Shown here: in pieces, positions 43,492 through 50,661 of the stretch
Position numbering within the stretch: the first letter of the stretch is position 1
Layout: each line of letters begins with the position of its first letter
Virus record (IMG/VR): IMGVR_UViG_3300009177_000031
Location: 24,310 to 88,309 of that record
Direction: 5' to 3' (one strand)
Source: a virus
DNA: 64,000 nucleotides
The notes under the pieces: model-generated
Told to the model about the DNA's origin: nothing
The model's database searches: none
What the model saw: the letters and a program-made list of their open reading frames with translations, nothing else
Position numbers and translations under genes: made by a program

Positions 43492-44153
43492 GCGTCAAGG
43501 GCGTTTGGAACAAACGAGTCGAAGCAATCGTCGATGCGAAACGTCGCGCTGATGAGGAAGCGAAGCGCTTCACGCGTACGTGCTTTCCGTTGCGACGCAA
43601 CAAGGCACCGGTCAGTCTCATCGACGTGCCGCCTGAACCGTCGCCGTGGGAAGGCGTAGATCGATCGTCGATCCAAACGATCGACGGACGCGAGTACACC
43701 GTCATCAGTCGCCGCACGATGTTTGGTGACTACAAAGAGGTGGAGCGCAGGCTCACGGAAGTGGTGGTAGCGCCGATCTCGTTCAGGTCGCTGAAACCGA
43801 TGGCGCCGATGGTGATGGGGCCACGCGGCTTGCCTCCGCTTCCGCCGTACCACTACGTCAAGTTCACGTCGAAGTCAGCTGTTGAAGAAGCGGCTACCGA
43901 GATGGTGGAGCGGATCAACAAGCTGTACGCAGAGTACGCACCGAAGCCAAAACCGAAGCTGTACCCATACCAGGAAAAACTCGTCAGCGAGTTCTTTGCA
44001 AAGGAGAAGAAAGAAAATGACATCACACGCACAAACGAAGGACTCGTTAACCGAGGAGACCAAGCGCGAGACGGCGCAGTGGGCACCCGTCGACGCGTAC
44101 ATCAAGCAGACGCTCGAAAGCTGGGAAGGAAAGGGCGCGTACACGGCCGATGA
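43488..44153 (+). CDS. Hypothetical protein, Pro-rich middle
   Basis: 221 residues from the ATG at 43488 (ATGA overlap). Basic N terminus, then a Pro/Met-rich stretch (LKPMAPMVMGPRGLPPLPP) and a helix TEMVERINKLYAEYAP. The C-terminal ~45 codons overlap the next gene, which has its own strong ribosome site, and look like shadow sequence. Function unknown. Confidence 0.58.
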   Translation: MSVKGVWNKRVEAIVDAKRRADEEAKRFTRTCFPLRRNKAPVSLIDVPPEPSPWEGVDRSSIQTIDGREYTVISRRTMFGDYKEVERRLTEVVVAPISFRSLKPMAPMVMGPRGLPPLPPYHYVKFTSKSAVEEAATEMVERINKLYAEYAPKPKPKLYPYQEKLVSEFFAKEKKENDITRTNEGLVNRGDQARDGAVGTRRRVHQADARKLGRKGRVHGR

Positions 44154-44733
44154 GGTGAAGACGTTCCTTGCTGGCAACCTTCACGCACTCGCAGCGTGGA
44201 TGTTCGAGCGTGAGGAGCGCGAAGAGTCGCGCGCAATGGAGGACATGCGGATCGAGCTGGCTGGAAAGAAGAAGGCGCTCGAAGCTGCGTACACGACGCT
44301 GAAGGATGCAGGCAAGGACACCGCCGATTACGGCTTGCTGCAAACGTACGTGCGCGAGGTGTCGCAATTCCATCGACAGTTCCTGATTCCGCTTGTCGGT
44401 GTCGTGACGCAGATCTTGGAGCAAGCGGACAAGATCGCCGATGAGGACGGCAAGGCGAAGCTCGCGCAGGTGATCAAGTTCGTGAAGGCGATCGAAGATC
44501 GCTCGAAGCACTACGAGAGCCAAGCGCTCGTAGAGAAGGCACGCAAGCAAGCTGAGGACGAGCTGAAGAGGATGACGGTGAAGACCGGTTTGAGCGGCGA
44601 GACCGGTGCGGTGAAGGTGAACATGACGACTGGCGAGCTTGCAGCTGGAACGCACGCGAGCCATTGCGCGAAGGCGCACGATCACTCGAAGCGCTGCGAC
44701 TGTCATCTCGCCAGCAACTATCCGCCGCCATGA
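44017..44733 (+). CDS. Helical hypothetical protein in replication block
   Basis: 238 residues; ATG 44017 follows AAGGAGAAGAAAG. Almost wholly helical and charged (LAGKKKALEAAYTTLKDAG, QILEQADKIADEDGKAK). It ends with a Cys/His cluster HASHCAKAHDHSKRCDCH that may bind metal. ATGA-coupled to the primase gene, so possibly a primase or helicase partner (inference). Confidence 0.65.
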   Translation: MTSHAQTKDSLTEETKRETAQWAPVDAYIKQTLESWEGKGAYTADEVKTFLAGNLHALAAWMFEREEREESRAMEDMRIELAGKKKALEAAYTTLKDAGKDTADYGLLQTYVREVSQFHRQFLIPLVGVVTQILEQADKIADEDGKAKLAQVIKFVKAIEDRSKHYESQALVEKARKQAEDELKRMTVKTGLSGETGAVKVNMTTGELAAGTHASHCAKAHDHSKRCDCHLASNYPPP

Positions 44734-45851
44734 ACCTCAACCTCCGCCGTCTTGAGAAGCGGTTCGATTTGCAAACGTACATCGAACAGTACGACTTCAA
44801 GATGGTCGGGGAGAACGCGGTGATGCACTGTCCGCAGTGCGAGCGCGACGACAAGCTGTACGTGCTGATGCAGGACAAGCGCGACGAGCGCGGAGAGACG
44901 AAGCCTCGCGGCACGTGGATCTGTTACTACTGCAACGATCAGGAAGAAGGTGGGGGCGCAGGGCGCACGTGTTTGTCGCTGATCGAATGGCTCGAAGACG
45001 TCGAATGGCTCGATGCGGTTCGACGACTCGCCGAAGGCGGCACCTCAGCTGACGCGGACTTCATCGGCGCGATGGAGAAGACGCTCGCCGAGCTGGATGA
45101 CGACGAAGACAAGGACGAGGCGCCAGTGCCGACGATCCAATTGCCGCGCGAGTTCATCCGCATCGACGAGCGTCGCTACCCGCCCTACGTCGCCGAGCGT
45201 GGCATCAGCGTCGATCGAGCGATGCGCTTTCGTTTGGGCTACTGCAAGAGCGGCTACTACGAGAACAGGCTCATCGCGCCGGTCTACTTCGAGCAACGCC
45301 TGGTTGGCTTTCAAGCGCGCTACATGAAGAAGAAGCCACCGGTGTGCACGGCGCACGAGCTACCGTGCTCGATCTGCGGTGGCGATGACGAGCACAAGCG
45401 GCTGAAGAAGACGAAGCACGCGAAGGGCGCGAAGATGTCGCGCGTGCTCTACAACTACGATGAGGCACGCGAAGCGAATCGGCTCGTGCTCGTGGAGTCA
45501 CCGTGGGCGGTGATCAAGCTTGGGCGATGCGCAGCTGGAACGTTCGGCAAGAACCTCAGCGCGTCTCAGCTAGAGCTGGTGATGAAGTCGGACGCGAAGG
45601 AAGTCGTCATCATTTGGGACCGCGATGCGGACCATGCGCCAGGGAAAGGCGGCTACGACAAGAGCGTGGCGCTCGCTGAGCGGCTAGCTCAGTTCGTTCG
45701 CGTGCGAGCTGTGAAGCTCGGTGCGAAGGTCGACATCGATGATCTCAGCACGCGTGAGATCGGCGAGCTGATCGCGCGAACCAAGGCGCTCGATGTAAAC
45801 GCTGCGTGGGCTGAGAAGGTCGCGCGCCGCGTTGGCTGGATCGAAGACTGA
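44730..45851 (+). CDS. DnaG-like DNA primase
   Basis: 373 residues, ATGA overlap. N-terminal zinc ribbon with C34, C37, C65, C68 (CPQC ... CYYC). Then comes a primase core with YPPYVAERGISVDRAMRFRL and RLVGFQARYM, and a TOPRIM domain with E256 in LVLVESPWAVIKL and D297/D299 in VVIIWDRDAD. A second CSICGG cysteine motif lies in the core near residue 215. Short for a DnaG because no helicase-binding C-terminal domain is evident. Makes RNA primers for the replisome with the DnaB-like helicase. Confidence 0.85.
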   Translation: MNLNLRRLEKRFDLQTYIEQYDFKMVGENAVMHCPQCERDDKLYVLMQDKRDERGETKPRGTWICYYCNDQEEGGGAGRTCLSLIEWLEDVEWLDAVRRLAEGGTSADADFIGAMEKTLAELDDDEDKDEAPVPTIQLPREFIRIDERRYPPYVAERGISVDRAMRFRLGYCKSGYYENRLIAPVYFEQRLVGFQARYMKKKPPVCTAHELPCSICGGDDEHKRLKKTKHAKGAKMSRVLYNYDEAREANRLVLVESPWAVIKLGRCAAGTFGKNLSASQLELVMKSDAKEVVIIWDRDADHAPGKGGYDKSVALAERLAQFVRVRAVKLGAKVDIDDLSTREIGELIARTKALDVNAAWAEKVARRVGWIED

Positions 45852-45878
45852 AACGGCCGATTTCCAGCAAACGGCCGA
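45851..45878 (+). repeat. Direct repeat AAACGGCCGA x2
   Basis: AAACGGCCGA at 45851-45860 and 45869-45878, start-to-start spacing 18 bases, at the primase stop codon and just before a terminator. Could be an operator or processing site; function unknown. Confidence 0.5.
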
Positions 45879-45899
45879 GACAGTTGCGCCCAAGTTCCT

Positions 45900-45928
45900 G
45901 TTTCCACAGGGAAACTTTTTTCTTTTTT
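45900..45928 (+). terminator. Rho-independent terminator after primase gene
   Basis: GTTTCC (45900-45905), loop ACAG, GGAAAC (45910-45915), then a T-run TTTTTTCTTTTTT. An alternative stem CCTGT/ACAGG overlaps it. It ends the replication block. Confidence 0.75.
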
Positions 45929-45997
45929 CCTGGGATTCTGAAGCCGTATAGGGGACAGAACGCGATAAAACGGCAACCAAAACAAGGGATGGTTCAG

Positions 45998-46519
45998 ATG
46001 GTGAAGAAGACGAAGCGTGGGAAGCATACGCCGCAGCGCGAGCAAGCGGCGAACGAACAGAACGCAGCACGTCAGATCGAAGCGACGGTCGAACGTACGG
46101 AGCACTTCAACATGCTCCAAAAGAAGTTCGGACCGAAGGGTCCCAAGGTTGAGCCTGCACGCTTCAGCAAGGCAGGCGAACCGACCAAGCGCACGGTGGC
46201 GGAAGCGATCGAGCGGCTGCGCACCGAGCTGCAAATCGTGTACGGCAGCGATTACACGTTCGTCGTGATGGATGCGAACCAGCGAGTCATCGCGTCGCAT
46301 CGCAGCGGACTCAACCACGACACGTTCATCGCGTGCACGAACGACACGCTCGAACAGGCGAAGATCACGGACGCGATCGTGGACGAAATCATCGCGGAAG
46401 ACGACGAGACGCCACCCTGCGGCGCGTGCGGTGGCGAGCTGACGTCGCTCGGTACGCTCGGCAATCGCAAACACTATCGTTGCCGCAACTGCGGCGCTGA
46501 CCAATCCAAGGAGGGCTAG
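45998..46519 (+). CDS. Zinc-ribbon hypothetical protein
   Basis: 173 residues; ATG 45998 has AAGGGA at good spacing (ATG 45989 is an alternative). The longer frame upstream crosses the terminator and is rejected. The Lys/Arg-rich N terminus is followed by a helical body and YGSDYTFVVMDANQRVIASH. It ends in a zinc ribbon (CGACGG ... YRCRNCG). First gene of the accessory region. Function unknown. Confidence 0.62.
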   Translation: MVKKTKRGKHTPQREQAANEQNAARQIEATVERTEHFNMLQKKFGPKGPKVEPARFSKAGEPTKRTVAEAIERLRTELQIVYGSDYTFVVMDANQRVIASHRSGLNHDTFIACTNDTLEQAKITDAIVDEIIAEDDETPPCGACGGELTSLGTLGNRKHYRCRNCGADQSKEG

Positions 46520-46523
46520 GACC

Positions 46524-46721
46524 ATGGCGTACAAAATCATCCGTCACTTCTTCAACAGCAACCGCAAGGTCACGATCAAGACTGGCATCACGCTCGAAGA
46601 GGCGCAGGCCCATTGCAACGACCCGGAGACGTCGTCGTCGACGTGCACCAAGTCCGCAGGCAAGCGCCGCACGAAGCTGTACGGCAAGTGGTTCGACGGC
46701 TACACGGAGTGCAAGCGATGA
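46524..46721 (+). CDS. Small conserved-type phage protein
   Basis: 65 residues, site AAGGAGG. Starts AYKIIRHFFNSNRKVTIKTG, with LEEAQAHCNDPETSSSTC and GKWFDGYTE, a pattern I know from many phage genomes as an unnamed small protein. ATGA-coupled to the next gene. Confidence 0.65.
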   Translation: MAYKIIRHFFNSNRKVTIKTGITLEEAQAHCNDPETSSSTCTKSAGKRRTKLYGKWFDGYTECKR

Positions 46722-47143
46722 GCAACCTCAGCATCAGCATCGATCCTCGTCTCTGTCTGTCCTGCAACCAAACGCGCACGCAGGGCGACTTCATCAACGA
46801 CCGCGGCGCACCGATGGCTCACTGCATCTACTGCGAGAGCAAGCTAGGCATGCGGATCCGCATGTGGCAGGTGCAGATGCAGGTCATCACGACGCGCGAT
46901 GGTTGGACGTCCTCGCGTGGCACGCCGACGTTCTTCATCCTCGCGATGAATGCTGACCACGCGTGGGCGCAGGGCAAGAACGTCACCCTCGCTGCGGACT
47001 ACAACAGCGCTACGACGAAGGTGAAGCTGAGCGGCACGGTCGCAATCGCGAAGCCTGTCGCAAACGGCGAGTTCGGCGCGCTGTACGATCTCGTCGACGT
47101 CGATGGTGAAGGCTACAAATCGTTCGTGGAGGACATCGTATGA
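46718..47143 (+). CDS. Hypothetical protein with N-terminal CxxC pairs
   Basis: 141 residues; ATGA start at 46718, with the open frame upstream being shadow. CLSC at residues 13-16 and CIYC at 34-37 form a likely zinc knuckle, followed by a beta-rich body. ATGA-coupled to the next gene. Function unknown. Confidence 0.62.
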   Translation: MSNLSISIDPRLCLSCNQTRTQGDFINDRGAPMAHCIYCESKLGMRIRMWQVQMQVITTRDGWTSSRGTPTFFILAMNADHAWAQGKNVTLAADYNSATTKVKLSGTVAIAKPVANGEFGALYDLVDVDGEGYKSFVEDIV

Positions 47144-47340
47144 CGCCTATCGAGCCAAATGCGATGTCGCACTTCGCGGCGATTCAGGAAGTGCTGAAGC
47201 TCCACGGTAAGGAGTTCGTGCTGCGAGACTTCAAGCCGAACGAGCTACGCATCATGATCGAACGTTTGGCGAAGCGATCGATCCCTGACGTCGTAAACGA
47301 CGTTCTCAACAATCGCGCTTTAGCTTCTGAAAGGAGGTGA
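47140..47340 (+). CDS. Small helical hypothetical protein
   Basis: 66 residues, ATGA start. Helical (EVLKLHGKEFVLRDFKPNEL, LRIMIERLAKRSIPDVVNDV). Its 3' end AAAGGAGGTGA doubles as the ribosome site of the next gene. Function unknown. Confidence 0.6.
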   Translation: MTPIEPNAMSHFAAIQEVLKLHGKEFVLRDFKPNELRIMIERLAKRSIPDVVNDVLNNRALASERR

Positions 47341-47343
47341 AAC

Positions 47344-47586
47344 ATGGAAGACGAAGACATCGACCTAGCGGTGGCGTACCAAGAGGCGGTTGCGAAAGGC
47401 AACGAGCTGCGACGCACGCTGAACGCTGTGCTTCGGAATCGCAAACGCGTTCCGCCGCACAAGATGTACAAGTTCGAGGCGCTGGTCGCGAAGATTCGCG
47501 GCAAGATCGAGTACCACAGCGAGCTGATCGCGCAGCTGGAAGCGAGCATCATCGCCGAAGGTGGCGAGGTGGTTCCGCGAGCGTGA
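47344..47586 (+). CDS. Small helical hypothetical protein
   Basis: 80 residues, perfect site AAAGGAGG. Two helices, charged (AVAYQEAVAKGNELRRTL, ALVAKIRGKIEYHSEL). Function unknown. Confidence 0.62.
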   Translation: MEDEDIDLAVAYQEAVAKGNELRRTLNAVLRNRKRVPPHKMYKFEALVAKIRGKIEYHSELIAQLEASIIAEGGEVVPRA

Positions 47587-47594
47587 GGGCTAAA

Positions 47595-47882
47595 ATGAAC
47601 CTTCCATTCCACGGCAAACGCAAATGGACGAACCTGACGCCTGCACAGCAACGTGCGTTTGTGCGTGCGTTCAACGCTGGCAATGAATCATGTAGCGTCA
47701 TCCCTCGCAAGGGCTCGCATGACGAGCGCATGCTAGCAGGGCGCATCGGTTACAAGCTCAAGAGCAGAGAAGGCACGCTCTACGCGGTGATTCCGTTCTC
47801 GGTCTTTGCGAGGAACGGTAACAAATGCGTCTCGCATCCGCTGAGCTACACCACCACCGTTTACATTTCACCGTTTCGCTGA
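47595..47882 (+). CDS. Small hypothetical protein before structured leader
   Basis: 95 residues. Begins NLPFHGKRKWTNLTPAQQRA and is basic overall. No SD-like site is obvious (GTGAGGGCTAAA). Its stop codon lies at the start of a conserved leader element. Function unknown. Confidence 0.52.
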   Translation: MNLPFHGKRKWTNLTPAQQRAFVRAFNAGNESCSVIPRKGSHDERMLAGRIGYKLKSREGTLYAVIPFSVFARNGNKCVSHPLSYTTTVYISPFR

Positions 47883-47950
47883 AACGTAGCTAGATGGTGC
47901 CGAGCAATCGGCGCTATCAGGGTGCGCTTCGCATCGACAACCAAATAGGG
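47881..47950 (+). promoter_or_regulatory. Structured leader element, copy B
   Basis: GAAACGTAGCTAGA (47881-47894), hairpin 1 (47896-47915; 8-bp stem with GCAA loop), TCAG, hairpin 2 (47921-47935; GGTGCG-CTT-CGCATC), then CAACCAA and ATAGGGA. The same order occurs at 49774-49856 with compensating changes in hairpin 2. It precedes the GHKL/HExxH gene. Confidence 0.6.
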
Positions 47951-47966
47951 ACAGAGGAGAAAGACC

Positions 47967-49331
47967 ATGTCGAAATTCGAGCTGAGCATCAACGTGAAGT
48001 ACCTCCCGGAGTGGGGCGTGTGGGAAGGCATCCGCGAGCTGATCCAGAACGGCAAGGATGCCGAGGTGGAGCACAACGCACCGCTGACCGTCGACTGGAA
48101 GAACGGCACGCTGCGCATCGAGAACGAAGGCGCGTTGCTGACGCGCGAAGCGCTCCTGTTCGGCACGACGAGCAAGGGCGGTCGCGCTGACCTGATCGGC
48201 AAGTTCGGCGAGGGTCTGAAGCTCGGCGTGCTCGCGCTGGTTCGCGCAGGACGCTCGGTGACGATCCGCAGCGGTGGCGAGGTGTGGGAGCCGACGATCG
48301 CTCGCAGCGAGAAGTACGACGCCGACGTGCTCGTGTTCGACATCAAGACTGGACGCGAAGAGAAGAAGCGCGTGCGCGTCGAGATCGACGGCGTGATCGA
48401 GAGCGAGTGGCTGGACTTCCGCAACCGCTTCCTGTTCCTCAAGGACAAGCGCGAGAGCAACAGGAAGCACATCGTGTCGACGTGGTACGGCGATCTGCTT
48501 CTCCACGAGCGCAACGCCGGCAAGCTGTACTGCAAAGGCATCTACGTTTGCGATGCGAACACGCGGTTCGGCTACAACTTCAAGGATGCCGAGCTGGATC
48601 GCGATCGGAAGATGATCGCGGACTACGACCGCCGCGCGAAGATGGGCTACATCCTCAACGAAGCGGCGAACATCGAGCCGACGAAGGTGCTCGATTCGTA
48701 CATCAGCATTGTGGAGTCGCCTGACAGCGAGGAAGGGAAGGGCATCAACGAGTACCGCCTCCCGGCGCCCAAGATCACCGCTGCGATCGTGAAGCGTTTC
48801 AAGGAGAAGCATGGCGACAACGCTGTGCCGGTCCGCTCGCTCGCCGAGTCGCAGGACGTCGAGCACTTCGGTGTGCGCGGCGTCGTCGTCTCCGAGGCGC
48901 TCGCTGCGATTCTGAAGAAGGATCTCGGCAACGCGGAGACCACCAAGAGCAAGTTCGCCAACTCGACGTTGCGCGAGTTCAGCTACGGCGATCTGACGCA
49001 CGACGAGAAGGCGGCGCTGTTCAACGCAATCGACAAGGTGAGCTGCGGAAACGCATCGCTCCTTGATGGCTCGAACGCGTACGACACGAAGCTGCGCAAG
49101 CGCATCGCAATCGTCGAGTTCCGCGATGCGAACCTCAACGGCCTCCACCACGGTGAGCGCATCGAGATCGCGCGCAAGATGCTCGCTGACGAGTTCGAGA
49201 CGCTTCGCGTGCTCGTGCACGAGCTGGCGCACGACGCTGGTAGCGATGGCGACAAGAGCCACGTAGCGCAAATCGAACGCACGTGGGCGAACATCGCTCG
49301 CTACCTCAGCGGCAAGGCGGTGCGCTCGTGA
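47967..49331 (+). CDS. GHKL ATPase fused to HExxH metalloprotease motif
   Basis: 454 residues, site AGAGGAG. N-terminal GHKL/HATPase fold: N-box GIRELIQNGKDAE with E24 and N28, TLRIENEGALL (a G1-like strand), and G-box IGKFGEGLKLGVLAL. Middle region of about 250 residues without known domain. The C-terminal end has LVHELAHDAGSDGDKSHV: HExxH with H418, E419, H422 and a candidate third ligand H432. It resembles phage proteins annotated only as ATP-binding protein. The stop overlaps the receiver gene (GTGA), so the two are made together. It is neither a normal histidine kinase (no H-box or sensor seen) nor MutL-like. Confidence 0.8.
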   Translation: MSKFELSINVKYLPEWGVWEGIRELIQNGKDAEVEHNAPLTVDWKNGTLRIENEGALLTREALLFGTTSKGGRADLIGKFGEGLKLGVLALVRAGRSVTIRSGGEVWEPTIARSEKYDADVLVFDIKTGREEKKRVRVEIDGVIESEWLDFRNRFLFLKDKRESNRKHIVSTWYGDLLLHERNAGKLYCKGIYVCDANTRFGYNFKDAELDRDRKMIADYDRRAKMGYILNEAANIEPTKVLDSYISIVESPDSEEGKGINEYRLPAPKITAAIVKRFKEKHGDNAVPVRSLAESQDVEHFGVRGVVVSEALAAILKKDLGNAETTKSKFANSTLREFSYGDLTHDEKAALFNAIDKVSCGNASLLDGSNAYDTKLRKRIAIVEFRDANLNGLHHGERIEIARKMLADEFETLRVLVHELAHDAGSDGDKSHVAQIERTWANIARYLSGKAVRS

Positions 49332-49771
49332 AGATCCTCCACATCGAAGACGACGCGTTCCTACAGCGCGCTGTGAAGCGCACGCTCGAACGTGCGTTTG
49401 GCGAGCACACGGTGGTGGAGAGCGTGGCTGACGCACCGACGGCGATTCGCTACCTACAGGCAGCGCTCGCGACGTTCGGCTGCTTCCACTACGACCACAT
49501 CATCAGCGACTACAACCTCACCGAAGGCACCGGTGGTGACGTGCTCGCGTGGATCAAGAACACCACCGACGCGATGCTCAACGACTGGCAAACGGCGTTC
49601 GACGGCAAGTCCTCGCGTCAGGTGTTGCTCGAACGCTTCACGTTCCTCACGGCGAATCGCGATGCGCTCGCGCTGCACGATCGGTTCATCGAGAAGCCAA
49701 TCCGGCCTAGCACGCTGGCGAGGCTTCTGAGCACGAAGGGACCGCTGCGCATCACGAACGAGATCGGCTGA
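49328..49771 (+). CDS. Response-regulator receiver-domain protein
   Basis: 147 residues, GTG start overlapping the previous stop. All receiver hallmarks are present: E7-D8-D9 acid cluster after ILHI, phosphoacceptor D61 in HIISDYNLTEG, T108 in FLTAN and K123 in IEKPIRP. There is no output domain; about 16 residues follow alpha-5. A stand-alone receiver whose partner is presumably the GHKL protein encoded with it, or host kinases. Insert of about 20 residues before T108 (NDWQTAFDGKSSRQVLL) is unusual. Confidence 0.82.
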   Translation: MKILHIEDDAFLQRAVKRTLERAFGEHTVVESVADAPTAIRYLQAALATFGCFHYDHIISDYNLTEGTGGDVLAWIKNTTDAMLNDWQTAFDGKSSRQVLLERFTFLTANRDALALHDRFIEKPIRPSTLARLLSTKGPLRITNEIG

Positions 49772-49773
49772 AC

Positions 49774-49856
49774 GAAACGCAGCTAGAGCGTCGCTAGGAA
49801 GCCTAGCGGCACTCAGGGTACGTTTCGTACCGAACCACAACCAAGGCATAGGGAGA
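49774..49856 (+). promoter_or_regulatory. Structured leader element, copy A
   Basis: GAAACGCAGCTAGA (49774-49787), hairpin 1 (49790-49810; 9-bp stem with AAG loop), TCAG, hairpin 2 (49817-49831; GGTACG-TTT-CGTACC), then CAACCAA and ATAGGGA. Relative to copy B, the second hairpin keeps pairing despite base changes. The terminal AGGGAGA also serves as the ribosome site of the lipoprotein gene. Confidence 0.6.
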
Positions 49857-49862
49857 ACGCAA

Positions 49863-50126
49863 ATGAAGACCATCATCGCTCTGTTCATCACGATCGCGGC
49901 GTGCGGCGACAACACCAAGACGCAGTCGCTCGACGAGGCGCGCGCGACCATCAAGGCCGAGTGCGGCGACGCGCCGGTCGCGCCCGGCTACTCGGTGTCC
50001 TCCGAGACCATCAACGGCTTCGACCGCGTCTGCACGACGGTCGACGGCTGGAACCAGCTGGCGACCTGGTACAACGACGTCGAGACCTACACGGCGTGCG
50101 TGCAGGGCTTCGCCATCAACCACTAA
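49863..50126 (+). CDS. Predicted small lipoprotein
   Basis: 87 residues. Short signal sequence KTIIALFITIAAC with a lipobox-like TIAAC at the cleavage site (lipidated Cys15 or so), then a soluble domain with three further cysteines likely forming disulfides. Phage lipoproteins such as T5 Llp block receptors and prevent superinfection; that role here is a guess. Its base composition looks richer in GC than its neighbours (e.g. many GCC/GAC/ACC codons), which hints at separate origin. Confidence 0.68.
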   Translation: MKTIIALFITIAACGDNTKTQSLDEARATIKAECGDAPVAPGYSVSSETINGFDRVCTTVDGWNQLATWYNDVETYTACVQGFAINH

Positions 50127-50156
50127 ACGATCGCAACGGAGAAGAAGGAGAAGGTC

Positions 50157-50660
50157 ATGAGCAATCACAATCAGCCCCACGAAACCATCACCGAGAACGT
50201 GCAGACCGTCGTCGACGGCGAGCGCAAGGTGCAGCCTGTTCTCGCGTTCCTCTGCGTTTACGAAATCAGCCGGCACTACGGCGGCGCTGAGGAAGGCGGT
50301 TGGTGGTACGACAGCTACACGTTCACCGGCGCTGCGTTCCCTTTCCAGGCGATGCAGGAGTTCGAGGCGCAGGTGCTCGAAGGCGACGACACTTCGAGCG
50401 GCACCGACGATCATCGTCAGATCTGGTACGACGAGGACACGAAGGAGTACAAGGCGTGGGTGCCGGTCGGTTTGCCGATCGTCACCGACGAGCCGACGCG
50501 CGTGCGTTTGGAGAGCGCGCGTGCGCACTTCATCGCGATGTTCGGCGAGCCTGACTCGCGCTACCGCTTCAGCGTCCGACCGCGCGGCGAAGACTTCGCG
50601 TATATCTACGAGCTTCGTCCTGGCGAGCGCGGTGAGCAACCGCGTCCGAGGTATTGCTGA
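50157..50660 (+). CDS. Hypothetical protein
   Basis: 167 residues, site AAGGAGAAGG. Contains VLAFLCVYEISRHYGGAEEG and a Trp/Tyr-rich WWYDSYTF segment; acidic, no membrane span. Ends close to the next gene (one base apart). Not recognised. Confidence 0.62.
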   Translation: MSNHNQPHETITENVQTVVDGERKVQPVLAFLCVYEISRHYGGAEEGGWWYDSYTFTGAAFPFQAMQEFEAQVLEGDDTSSGTDDHRQIWYDEDTKEYKAWVPVGLPIVTDEPTRVRLESARAHFIAMFGEPDSRYRFSVRPRGEDFAYIYELRPGERGEQPRPRYC

Positions 50661-50661
50661 G

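Noticed and set aside
49847-49856. T7-like promoter start CATAGGGAGA, with similar ATAGGG at 45949, 47946 and 57190
   Set aside because: Upstream bases do not match a T7-type promoter, no phage RNA polymerase gene is in the window, and three of the four lie where a ribosome site for the next gene is expected.
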